Assembly: GCA_905221605.1 (NCBI GenBank)
Contig: CAJNDS010001046.1
Span: 682,603-746,602 of the forward strand
Direction: 5' to 3'
DNA: 64,000 bases
Source of the DNA: Symbiodinium natans
Taxonomy: Eukaryota; Sar; Dinophyceae; Suessiales; Symbiodiniaceae
Positions 44,346 through 55,500 of this stretch are shown in pieces. The position numbers and the translations under genes were made by a program. Position 1 is the stretch's first letter, and every line of letters starts with the position of its first letter. The notes under the pieces were generated by a model that made no database searches, was not told the DNA's origin, and saw nothing but the letters and a program-made list of their open reading frames with translations.

Positions 44346-45371
44346 TTAAGCCATAAGCACCACTCTGGAGCTACTGCTTTTCCTTACATGCACAAAGAGT
44401 CGGCAATCCTCAGGGAGCGCGCCGTGATTTTGCAAGAGCTGGCTGTGTGCCTCTAGCGCAAATTCGACGCCAAGATGATCGCCCTGGAATAACGACCTGA
44501 AGCACGGGGTTAGGACCCCGTCATGCAAGTCTCTGGTCTCCCTGACTAACAAGGACGGCGGCTTGTGCGTAGGCTGACTTGGGTCGGTGACATTTCCTGA
44601 GTCGAGACGGGCAAGGGCAGCGCAGCCTTGGAGCTCGGCACGGGTGGAGCCAAAAGGGGTCGCATTGGAGGCAGCACGTGCCGATGACACACGACATTGG
44701 TGGTAGAAGTCCTTACGGTCACTGATGTAGCCACAGACACCCTCCTTTCGACGAGTCAGCTGCAGCGCGCAGAATTGCCATCCGGCCGGCAGAGCCTTTG
44801 ACGGTCCAGACATGGAGAATTCAAGCGCGTTCGGAAGCCTACGGTCGCCTATTTGGCGGTCTCTTTGGAGGTCTTTGTACGCGTTAAAGACCTCAAGATG
44901 CAACAAACCCCGGGAATCCCACAGGCGACTCAACTCCAAGTAGTCCTCTCGCACCTCCTTGCCAAAGTCGGGCGTGTTGCTCAGATCAACCTCAAGGTTA
45001 TGGCAAAGAATGGCAGGTTCGAGGTAAGGGAGCCAAAACTGGCCATCTAACCACGAGGCAGTGTCCCAGCTTCCCTGACCAACGATTTTCAGACGTGAGA
45101 CATCAAGAGGCCTGTAGGGATGAAGTTGGGGCAAAGCCTCCGAATCTTCAGCTTTTGGCACGACCTTTGGCAGCGTCGTCAGCCGGCTCAGGCGCGGCCT
45201 CAGGGGGAGGAGAAGCCAACGGCCCAGGAAAGACCCGAAACGAGTCAGCGGGAGCCCCATAGCCCGAGCCATCAAGTTGAGAAGCAAGATGCTCGAGCTC
45301 GACAAGCGTGCAATGTAATTCAGTACCCAAACGGCCGGGGCAGGCGACAAACCTCTCCGGGCGGGAGTCAC
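44346..45371 (-). pseudogene. RT-like domain of the unusual element, 3' truncated
   Basis: Coding character begins at about 45170. It includes LHPYRPLDVSRLKIVG, FWLPYLEPAILCHN and LPAGWQFCALQLTRRKEGV. YISDRKDFYHQCRVS (44695-44740) fits RT motif A of DIRS/gypsy type (D-x-K-D-x-Y-x-Q/H), and about 80 residues on, FQGDHLGVEFALEAH (44450-44490) occupies the place of motif B. The frame ends at a TAA at 44346 and no YxDD-like motif could be found in any minus frame of the next 180 bp, so the catalytic motif C is missing. Upstream of 45170 this frame is a shadow. Confidence 0.5.
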
Positions 45372-45705
45372 ACGCCATCAGCATCCTCCAAAGTCGCACA
45401 TGTGCGCGTCGCTGGTGGACGTTTGGATGCCTCCACAGCAAGGCAAGTGAGGAAGGTCTCCGAAAGTTGTCATGCAAGAAATTGAGCGCCATGACTAAGC
45501 AATGGAGGACCCTGCGGAGCCTCAACTGTTGCCACTCGGCTTTGGAGAGCCGCGGGCCGCTACTGCGAAAAGTGCCCAAGTGCGGGGCAGGCAGCGGAAA
45601 GATGGCGGAAGGTGGGGCGTTGCCGCACCGGCTGGCAGGCATCTTCAAAGTGGACGCCAAAAAGGCAGCAAAAGGAGTGCGCGAGCGCAAGATGAGGCGA
45701 GGCAA
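45148..45705 (-). pseudogene. conserved helical block of the unusual element
   Basis: Reads LSKAEWQQLRLRRVLHCL, ALNFLHDNFRRPSSLALL, RRAHVRLWRMLMACDS, then PGRLGTELHCTLVELEH. Helical, Leu/Arg-rich, and directly upstream of the RT-like domain. It runs into an Ala/Pro-rich linker at 45170, where the frame shifts. Function unknown. Confidence 0.45.
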
Positions 45706-45826
45706 GGCCCCATTGAACTCGGAGGCACTCAGGTCCTCCTGTCGGCGGAAGGAGGGGTAGGCTGGCCCTGTGCGCTTAAAAAGGCGCCATTCCCCCCGGC
45801 CTTGTGCAAAAGAACATTGTCAGGTC

Positions 45827-46267
45827 TCAGGCCTGCGGTTGCCTCCGGGGCGGCTTTGCTGTCGTCGTATCGGCGGCACCTGTCTCGGAGCCACTGTTGG
45901 AAACCCTTCCCCTCGTCACATCGGCTCTGCGGCTCCCTATAGCATCTAGCTCTTTTAAATAGCCCAATACTATGGTGACCCACCGTTGCGAGGCAAGGGG
46001 AGCAAAGGGGCGAACTCGGAGATGTGCCGGGCCGGATCTTCCCGCGAACATGGCTATTGGAGGCTCTTCGAGCCGGGTAAGTAGGTAGCCAACGTCGAGG
46101 CGCCAGAGTCTAACGCCGCTTGTTCCAAACAGACTGCCAGGAGCGCAGTGTGGTCTTGCGCCTGGCCGGTGTTTCCCGCCTGGAGAGCATCCATGATCAT
46201 CCCAACTTGAAAGGCGACCAACCCCAAATCCTTCGATTGGGAAAACCCCCCGAACCTTTCCCAGCAC
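45827..46267 (-). pseudogene. helical block of the unusual element
   Basis: The useful part begins near 46105: LWRLDVGYLLTRLEEPP, AMFAGRSGPAHLRVRPFAPLA, QRWVTIVLGYLKELDAIGSR. The Gln-Arg-Trp and the Leu-rich helix look conserved. It ends in an Arg/Pro-rich linker. A minus-strand frame at 45729-45983 overlaps and is probably a shadow. Confidence 0.4.
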
Positions 46268-46542
46268 CTGGTGAGTGTGATGCCCTGCTGCAGCAACTGA
46301 GCGGGGTCCGACGACGAGCTGGCGGCGGGAGCCATCCTCCTGGACATGTTCTGGAGGACCTGCTGAAAGAAGATCCCCTTCCCTGAAGCAAGCTCCTCTT
46401 GCATTCTGGCCCTCTGGCCAGCTGATCTTACACTGGTTGAAGATCCGGTGCTGAGGCCCATATCTAGCATGCTGTCGTTCCCGGCCAATTGGGCAACCAG
46501 AGCAGTGAGGGCCTGGCTCTGGGCCAACACGGCCTGGGCCAA
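46054..46542 (-). pseudogene. N-terminal soluble region of the unusual element
   Basis: Starts within LAQSQALTALVAQLAGND, a coiled-coil-like Gln/Ala/Leu segment. It continues MQEELASGKGIFFQQVLQ, NMSRRMAPAASSSSD, LTRCWERFGGFSQSKDLGL and AVCLEQAALDSGASTLATYL. The last piece joins in meaning to the YLLTRLEEPP block in the next frame, which marks the frameshift near 46105. Confidence 0.5.
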
Positions 46543-46919
46543 GACCCCGTCCCTACCAAATCCTCCTTGCTCTTCCTGCGCCTGCTTGGTCTCCAGCTCT
46601 GCAAAGCTTGGGGGGAGGCGCGGTGGAATTCACGAGCGCCCGGGGTTGTATACAGGTACCCACGAGGCCTAGGGTTGAGGGAATTAGGGTTCCTAGGCCC
46701 AGTGGCGCACAGGAACCAGCCACGGACCTGCCAGATTAAGAAGGCAACGCCAAATGCACCGGTAAGACAGCCAAGAAGGAAAGCAAGGATGATGGTGGAG
46801 AGACTGGGCTGGGTGCAGTAGAATGGGCAGGCGAGGCCAAAGAGCTGGCTCGAGAGGGCTTGGTGGCCAAACCGACTTAAACCAACCAACAGATCCATCA
46901 AGCTTGAGAAGGACGACAA
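46464..46919 (-). pseudogene. N-terminal membrane segment of the unusual element
   Basis: ATG at 46917-46919; reads MSSFSSLMDLLVGLSRFG, then a clear transmembrane helix (LSTIILAFLLGCLTGAFG followed by VAFLIWQVRGWF), then a basic, Arg/Pro-rich tail. Coding character is lost by about 46560, where the next frame takes over. A membrane helix at the start of a retroelement polyprotein is unusual. Confidence 0.45.
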
Positions 46920-47412
46920 AGTTTCAGCACACGCAGCTTACATGACACAGTTATCCCCGACTTAAATGCTCGGTCAGTTGAGAAGAAGAGCTAGCGCTTA
47001 AGACTATGGGCTGCTACTAGTCCTTGTCGGTTCGTAAAGTGCAAGGTGCAGTTTTTGCCTGCTGTACACGGACTTGATCAAAAAATCGTGTGAGGTCCCC
47101 TCCTGGTTAAAGTCCACCGTGTTGCAGCTAGTTTGTGCAGAGTGCAGTTTTGCCTGCTGTGCACGGGCCGGGTCACCATTGTACAGTTGATGAAAATTGA
47201 CATCGTGCTTGTGAAACCGCGTGAGGTCTCCTCCTGGTCCACTGACCTCCGTGTTGCAGCTAGTCTAGCCCAGCTTTTGGCGACAGCTGCCTGGCAAGAC
47301 AGTCATCAAAAGCGCTTTTCTTGTCCTGCTATTTGCATTCGTTTGCTAGAGGCTTTGCCCTACACACAGCGCTCAAGTTGACTTAGAATTAGCCGTCATT
47401 TCAAGTCATTCT
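46920..47412. other. short duplication, otherwise unassigned
   Basis: A roughly 110-bp imperfect direct duplication: CAGTTTTTGCCTGCTGTACA ... GTGAGGTCCCCTCCTGG at 47048-47108 and CAGTTTTGCCTGCTGTGCAC ... GTGAGGTCTCCTCCTGG at 47145-47237. No gene. Confidence 0.5.
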
Positions 47413-48235
<823 letters not shown>

Positions 48236-49084
48236 GGTGCTTCTTGTGCTTGTGCCACAAGTGTCTCGAAGTTTCTTGGAGAGCCGGGCAGTAGCCCCCC
48301 ATGTTGTATAGTTCTGCAGTCGGTTTGCTGCAGTCATGTATCATGTTGGCCATGTTTGTCTTGGCAGCACTTCCCTCATTGCCAGAACGTCACTGGGATG
48401 TCGCTGGTGAGCCACACTGTTCCAGACTTTGGCTTTGCGCATGTCCATTTTATCTCCGTCTCCCAATTCTTGGAAACTCACCTCAGCCCTTTTCTGCACC
48501 TCTTATTCAGTTTCCATTGCTGAGTCCCGCTACATCTTTCTAGATGCACATCTCGCGGGGCCAATTCGAGCGCAATTTCAATCATGCTTTCTTCAGCACT
48601 CACAAGGGCATTGAGTCGCTCAGGCATGTTTGCGGAGCTGCTCTCTCTGTCCCGCTTCTTGGACTCCTTTTACCTCCTTGTCGAGAAAAGTAGCCTGCTT
48701 TATGCGGTTGAACAAGCTGTCGAGATCTTCATGGCAAAGAAACATGATTTCCACGTGCTTCCGCCTCTGACTCCCCTGTATCAGAAGTTTCATCTTCATG
48801 AGTTACATCTGGCTTTTTGAGAGATATCGTCCTTACCAGCGAAAAAGAACTCTGCACATCTCTGCACACCGGCGTGCGACTCCGAGACCTGGGCCCGTTC
48901 GGCTCATCGCTCACTGTGCCCGCGTGGCTCTCCAGACTTTGAAAATTCTTTACCGTCGAAGGATCAGGCCCTGCTGCGAACTTTCTCGGGGCATGCTCTT
49001 TGAACTCTTCTCGGCTTGACCGCTCCTTGTGACGATCTTCTTGTCGATCTTGATATCCTGCATCCGACGAGCGTGTTCCAGTAG
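48236..49084. other. unassigned sequence with ambiguous coding signals
   Basis: Both strands have moderately protein-like frames (plus 48584-48820, minus 48729-48914). They conflict and neither has splice or domain support. Confidence 0.3.
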
Positions 49085-49350
49085 CTTCACGAACTTGATG
49101 TTGCCACGCTGATGATCCAGAAGCACACCAGGTAACTGGAATGCTCCGACTCCGAGAGAATCGTCGCGCAAGTCCTTCCGACGCACTTCCCGTCCGTCAT
49201 GTTTCTCCCAGTTCGTCCCCGCTGTGGGTCAGTGCCGGAGGCTCGCCATGAGGAGCTACGGGCAGAGCTCACAGAGCTCCTTCAGTTTCCGAACTGGGCG
49301 CAGGACAGGCTCTACGTCGACAGGAAACTTCGGAGGCTTCTTCCCACAGC
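49085..49350 (+). CDS. two weak exon candidates
   Basis: Candidate one, 49085-49131, lies between CCAGTAG and GTAACT and reads LHELDVATLMIQKHT. Candidate two, about 49233-49350, lies between GGGTCAG and GTGGGC and reads PEARHEELRAELTELLQFP then NWAQDRLYVDRKLRRLLPTA, which is convincingly helical. Their phases do not match each other, and a minus-strand frame (48950-49186) competes with the first. No family recognised. Confidence 0.35.
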
Positions 49351-51654
49351 GTGGGCTTCATGATCGGCTGGCAATTGCGCCATGTCCATGCTGACATCTC
49401 TATAGTTCATGTTGTGACGCATGTTCTGAACTCGGAAGGGGTCATGTTTTCGTGGAGAAAGGAATCTCCTCGACGGGCTGCGTCACGTGTCGCAACTGTT
49501 CAGGAGCGCAACGATACACACAGGTCCGCACCCTCTTTCGAAGGAGTCGTCAAGATTTGTTGACTGTACAGCATCCGAGTTCTGGTTGTAACTACACAGA
49601 AGGCTCGAAAGTACTTGTTGAGAAGACAAATTGCCGAAGACACATGCTCTTGCATCATGGCCCTCGCGACATGCACTATCACTGCGTCACAAGCATTGTG
49701 GTGTTGTAGGTACGTAGTTCTGGCATCCCAAAACTGTATCCTGGGCTTCGTTGAGCACAGCCTGACAGGCACCCTGTGCCCAGCTGCATTTCATTTTACT
49801 TAATCATTTGCAATCAGGAGTGTACACACACACACACAACTCGTCCAGGATCATGCCACTCACCCTGCGGCGTGCCCCTTCCCTGTCGCCAAAAACACAC
49901 CAGATTTCTGCATTCATACTTTTCATACTTTTAAGCAATTCGGGCTCTCCTCAAAGGGGCTCGTTGAACACGACGCAAGGCATCAGCTTTGAGGAACGAC
50001 TCTCTTGCCTTCATGCCACTTGCAGCTCTTCAAAAAAGAGGCTGGGGGGCATGTCTTGAAAACCATCACCTCTCCTCTCCTTTCCCTTTTTTTCGCGCAC
50101 CTTTTAAAAGCATTGCTTTCTCGCGTGAATCCTGCATCAAGCCTCAGCCGCGTCCCCCCTGAGCTTGGGGCCAAGGCGAGGGCAGTTCTCAGACGCGCCT
50201 TCTTTGTTTCAAAAAAGAAGACGGACCATGCCCCGACTCAAACTGCCACTCAAGCAAGAAGCCTCTGAAGCAACTCTCCATCAAACTCTCATCCAATCCT
50301 GCGTGAAGGCTTCTCTAAACTATTTGAACCCTGCTTCTAAGCGCCAACGTTGATAATGTGTGCCACATGAAAATCCGTGGCCTCATCCAGGAAGCTAACC
50401 CCAACACAATGCTGGGACACCTCTCTATGGGGGGCTATGCCACCAGAACGTGTCACGGAAACTGTGTTGCCACCTCTCGGTGCCCCTGACTGGGCACGGC
50501 TTGGGATGCTTTGGACTTCGCGTCGTACACTGGACACAAGAGAAACGACGGGCTTCTGCCAGCACTTCTGGAGTCGCTTGTGCATCTTGGTTGGGAATAT
50601 CGCGAGGTCTTGCAGACTTCTTCAGGGTTTTGGGGCTCTTCCGGGTTTCAGGAGGAGGTTGTTCAGGCGGTTTGGGCTCTTCTTGTCGGATCTCTCGCTA
50701 CACATAATCTTCATGCCTCAGCAACTCCCATCGAGCTTCCGGACATCCGGACACACGACACACGCCACGCACAACTCCCGCACGGTGATGCTGGTGGCTA
50801 CAGGTCTTGTGGAGGCCTTTGTCATATCATGACAAGTAGACAAACAACCCCATTACTTCTGGATCAGACGACCCGTTTTGGGATTACACAAGCCCCAGCT
50901 ACAGCCGTCCGCACGGAAACGCCCTTCGCTTTCCATGAGTTCTCACTCCCAGTTTGGGTTCCGACGCAACTACTTTGGCCACGGCACACTTTTACACGTC
51001 ACAGCAGCGTCTCGAGCTTCTGCAGAACCTCCCCTGACGACAAGCCCAAGGAACAAAATTGCGCAGACATCATCGTTCGCCCCATGCCTATCCAGTATGT
51101 ACTCGTGTATGCAAGCATTCGAGAGACGCAAGACAAAGGCGTAATTACTTTCGTTGCAAGGCAACGAGGCCCTAGCCTGAAAAGCAAACCCTGAATCCAA
51201 CAGCCGCGCCCGAAGCTCACAGGCAGAATGCTGCATGAGCCCCAAGCCCCGGCAGTCTTGTGTTGTCCGCATGGCACTACGATAAGCTGCAGTGTCAGTT
51301 TCAGGAACGTGAATCATGAACACTGCAGCACTGCACAGCAGTATGCAACAGTATGCGACATTGCGAGTTGCGCTCTGTGTTGCGCTGTGCTCTTGGCAGA
51401 GAGGCCTTCTCCGATGATGCGCGAGGTGGGGTGTGGCAGCTTTGAGTTGAAGTGACATTGTTTTAGGTTGAGCTCTTTTAATTTTTGTTCTTTACCACCC
51501 TCATGGTCCGCAGCAGATGCTCTCACAAATTCACAGGGCGCAGGCGATCTCAAGGCGAGGCACACCTGCCACTCGCCGAGAAGTTCTCATTTCTTGAGAA
51601 TTTGCATTCCAGTATTTCTCTCGTGTTGTGCGAGATGCTCTTCTTGCTTGTGGC
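49351..51654. other. no supported gene
   Basis: Several medium open frames (for example plus 50511-51194, with GLLPALLESLVHLGWEYREV) lack splice signals, domains or partners. CACACACA at 49826-49840. Nothing else recognised. Confidence 0.35.
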
Positions 51655-51790
51655 TCGGCTCTCTCTCTCTCTCGCTCTCCGGCTCTCTCTTTCTCCCTCT
51701 TTCTCCCTCTTTCTCCCTCTTTCTCCTTCTTTCTCCCTCTTTCTCTCTCTTTCTCTCTCTTTCTCTCTCTTTTGATCTCTTCCTCTCGAG
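51655..51790. repeat. CT-rich tract (CTCTCTTTCTCC units)
   Basis: Pyrimidine tract immediately upstream of CTL exon 1; may act as its polypyrimidine tract. Confidence 0.85.
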
Positions 51791-51829
51791 CTGTTTTCTT
51801 GTTCATTCGTTTTTCTCTTTCTCTCTGAG

Positions 51830-51900
51830 GTACCGACGGCCTCTGCTGCCTGATCTTCCTTGCGAGCATCCTGGGGCTCGGCGCACTCTACGGCCGGCCC
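51830..51900 (+). CDS. CTL exon 1: C-T-D box and first membrane helix
   Basis: After a CT tract ending TCTCTGAG. The split first codon xGT becomes Cys if the previous exon ends in T, giving CTDGLCCLIF, then LASILGLGALYG. C-T-D followed by a helix is the N-terminal hallmark of the family. The donor is uncertain (GTGCCA at 51904 or nearer). Confidence 0.7.
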
Positions 51901-51946
51901 CTCGTGCCAGCTGGGCCAAGAAAGAGAGATGGAGAGAAGGATGGAC

Positions 51947-51977
<31 letters not shown>

Positions 51978-52554
51978 CAGAGAGAGAGAGCGGGAGAGAG
52001 GGAGAAGGGGAGAGGGAGAGAGAGACCCGCCAGTCTCTACCGGACATAGGGGCGTGCAGAGGGGGTCTATAAGGCGTATACGGCGTATACGGAGTATATA
52101 AACGGGTCCTCATTTAAGGGCCCACAGTAAAGGACCGTGTAACTACCCCAAGCCCTAAACCCTAAACCCCAAACCCTCAACCCCTCAACCATAGGAATCC
52201 TGCCTAATGCTCCGCAAAGCAGTCTCACCTTGCTCCCGACTTCGTCAAACTACGAGTCCTGCTAACAGGAGCGCTAAGCAGGGGCACAGCGGAGGGGCCA
52301 GGCGTGATTTCCACTTTCTGTGTGGTTGCTGTTTTCTTGGTTTCCTGTTGCCTCTTGCCCTCCGGCCCTGACCTGTGAATACCCGCCGACTCGTGTTCAC
52401 CTTCAGCTAACAACATCAGGTTCTGAAAGACGGCTGTTCCCTTGGCCACAGTGCAGCAGCCATCCTGCGAAACCATGGGCTTGGCAACCAGCGGACTCAA
52501 CGGACACGAGCGCACCCCCTTCGGGGACTATGTGGCAGAGAGAGAGAGAGAGAG

Positions 52555-52585
<31 letters not shown>

Positions 52586-55500
52586 AAGAAAGAAATGACA
52601 GAGAGGGAAAACGAAGAGAGAAGGAGAAGAATTCTCTCCCTCTCACTCTCCCGGTCCGAAGTTCACGCATTTTGGCAGCCCTGAAGGCTATGGAGTGACG
52701 CATGGAGATCTCGGAAAGCCGCGCAGCCAGAGAGAGAGAGAGAGAGAGACAGTGCTGACACGTCTTAAAAGTAGAAATTGCGCCCTCAGAACATGTCAAA
52801 AAGAATTCAATCATGGTTTTGCCTGTCTTTTTGTGCTGTCTTTTGCTGCTTTTTCTGTTTGTGAGGCTCTACCACGGCATCGACTACCAGGGCCGCATTT
52901 GCGGCCTCGAGGGGCCCACAGGCGTCCCCGGAAAGTCCGGCACCCAAAACAAAAGCGAGAAACCGGTCTGTGACCGGTCTGTGAAGTGGTGACATTGTGA
53001 AGCCCTGTGGAGGCGCCCTAAGCTGCCCATAATCGGACCCTTAGTATATAGACCCCATAAATCACAGGGGGGAGGGTCTTTTGCTCCATAAATCACGGCA
53101 TAGACCCGCCTTTAACTATCATACTATTTGGAATGTCGTGACGAGACAGCTCTTAAGGAGCGATTAGACGGTGTCTTCGCTGATCGCCAGGAAAAAAGCT
53201 CCAATCTATCCCCAATGCATTTTTCTTTACCCTCTTCTTTTCTTCCCTCTATTGTGCTCTCCGTCGAGGCCCTACCTCTTCTGGTGCATGAACTCCGCTT
53301 GGGCGCCTGGAGCAGAGGGGAGTGTCCGGGAGTGTGAGAGGGACTCTGCCACATGCACATTTGCATAGCATATCTCCGCGAATTTTTTTGCAACATCATG
53401 ACAAGAGCGCCGCCGAGCCCGGGCTGCGGCAGTGGCAGCACAGCAGTTTTTTTCTTCTGGAGCCGGTGAGCTTTGGGCCTGTTCCTCCCCTGGCAATCTC
53501 ATCCAATCTCATCCAATCTCTGATTTGCATTTCGCCGAGCCTAACTCGGCCTTTCCTCCAAAGATATTTTCAAGTCGAGTCCAGGGTGTGGCTTGCGTAG
53601 CTTTGCGCCGCCCTCAGAGGTGGGGTTCGCGTTGTTTGGCGCCTCCCTTCGGAAGTGGGAGCAATGTTGAAGCTTGCAGGAGCGCTCGCCATGGTCTGTG
53701 AGTTACCGTGAGTTCATGCAGTGTCTCGATTTTTCTAACGATGCTGAGTGTCAATTGTTTGACACTGCAGCAGCCGAATCTCGTGGAGAAGAGGGGAGAG
53801 ACGGGGCAAGAGGGCAGGAATAAGAATCAAAGGCGGGGGCACAGAGGAAGGCAGAGGAGCAAAAGTGACAGGAAGACGCAAAGGGAGAGCAGCGGACAAA
53901 AAGATGAGTAAAGGGGGTGGAGGAGAGGGGGGGCTCAAGTGCAGGTATGGAGGATTGCGCAGGTGTGTCGGTGTGTGTACGACTCTACGACTAGTAGTTC
54001 ACCGCTTGTGTGTGCATGTGTCTTGGAGACTTCTTCTTATGCAGAGTTTCGTCAACCCGGAGATTCGGAGCTCGGAGCGCTCATCGGCCCACAGGCCTTG
54101 AAGTCGGGGCCAGCGAAATTGCAGACGAAATGGAGAGCAGCCGCCGATTGCCACCGTGTAAACGTAACTGCCGCAAACGAGGAGCGCTGCACCTAAGCAA
54201 TGTTTCACTGCTATCCTTCTCCACGATGCAGTTAATGTAAAGACACCTGGGTTGCAACACGTTCAAGACATTTGCAGATAGTTGCCATCCGCGTCAGTCG
54301 TGAGTTCGATGTTGATTGCTTGGCTTCGGTGTCGTCCAGCCGCCAGCATAGATATCACATTGTATAGGGTTGGCCACGGCCAAGCGGGACAGACGAAGTG
54401 GGACAGACTGAGTTTGGAGTTGCTTGTTGCTTTCCAATGACAAGGGTCGTTTACTTTTCCATGAGGCCATGACCGCGGCGGACGTCTCCTTGAACCTGGC
54501 ACCTCGGCTACCTCGGCTACCTCGGCTACCTCGGCTTTCGGGGTCGTTTTTCTCCCGGTCTCCCTCTCCCGTTTCTCGAGACTTGCTCTCGATCAGCTTC
54601 TCTCCATTTCGGCATTTCGGCGTGTTCAGCGTTTCAAGTTGCTTGCTGCGACGGAGAGAGGAGTGCTTTGTGTTTTGCTCCCCGCCACGCAGAAAGACCC
54701 CGTCTGCGTGTCCAGCTGCCCCGGCGTCCCGAACGCGCCTCGGCGCCGAGCTAAAAGGAGACTTCTCCAGAGAAAGAGCACACTTCTCTCTCATAAGAGA
54801 GAAGAAGGAGAGAGAGAAGAAGAAGAGAGAGAGAGAGAGGTAGAGAAGCCTCTATAGATATCTTCTCCTCTCTTAGAAAGAGAGGGAGGGCATGAGCGAG
54901 GGAGAGCGGGTTCGCGCGGGCGCGCGCGAGGCGGTGGGCGGCAGCCTCTACGCGCCGGTCCCGGAGTGCAAGCCCGGGGAGCCCAGCAGAGAAAACAGAG
55001 GAAAGGTGCGGTGAGAGAGAGAGGAGAGAGAGTCTTCCGCGCCCAAAAAACGGGAGAACAACAGCAGCAGAGGGAGGGAGGTCTGCTGCTGAATTGAGAG
55101 AGAGGGGATGCCTTCGGCTCCTCCCCCCTTCTTCTCCCCATCTTTTCGAGAGAGAAGGGAGAGGGGAGGGGAAAAAAAAAGAACCCAGGAGAGAAGGGAG
55201 AGAGGAAGGGCATGATGGGGGCCATCTGACGGGAGAGAGGAGAGCAATCTCTGAGGCTGGTGTCCGCGTCGCAGCAGATCAACTCTTATAAGACGATGGT
55301 GGTCATGAACCGCTACTGCTTTCCGGACAGCTTCTCCTGTGGCGCAGTTGCGCAGTTGCGCAGGGGGGGGGCAGGGGGGGGAAGGGGGGGGCGCAGGGGG
55401 CGCAGGGGGCGCAGGGGGCGCGCATCTCGCATCTCGCACAAGCTGTGAGAAGACTTCGGAGTTGCGTTGAGGCCGTTGAGGCAGGCCGTTGAGGCCTTGG

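Larger units (their letters stand above)
44346..46919 (-). mobile_element. relic of an unusual RT-like element with N-terminal membrane segment
   Basis: Five consecutive minus-strand coding pieces in changing frames (46464-46919, 46054-46542, 45827-46267, 45148-45705, 44346-45371) make one reading unit of roughly 800 residues. Order: a membrane segment, a Gln/Ala-rich helical region, two conserved helical blocks, then an RT-like domain cut off before its YxDD box. Each junction is a frameshift, so this is a pseudogene. I recognise similar multi-copy proteins from Symbiodiniaceae-type genomes by eye, but cannot name a family. Confidence 0.6.

Noticed and set aside
48729-49186. Minus-strand frames with helical stretches (KFVKLLEHARRMQDIKIDKK)
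   Set aside because: No start, splice or domain support, and they conflict with plus-strand candidates; not decidable here.
50377-51194. Plus-strand frames of 150-230 codons
   Set aside because: Two overlapping frames of similar quality, no motif, no splice context.
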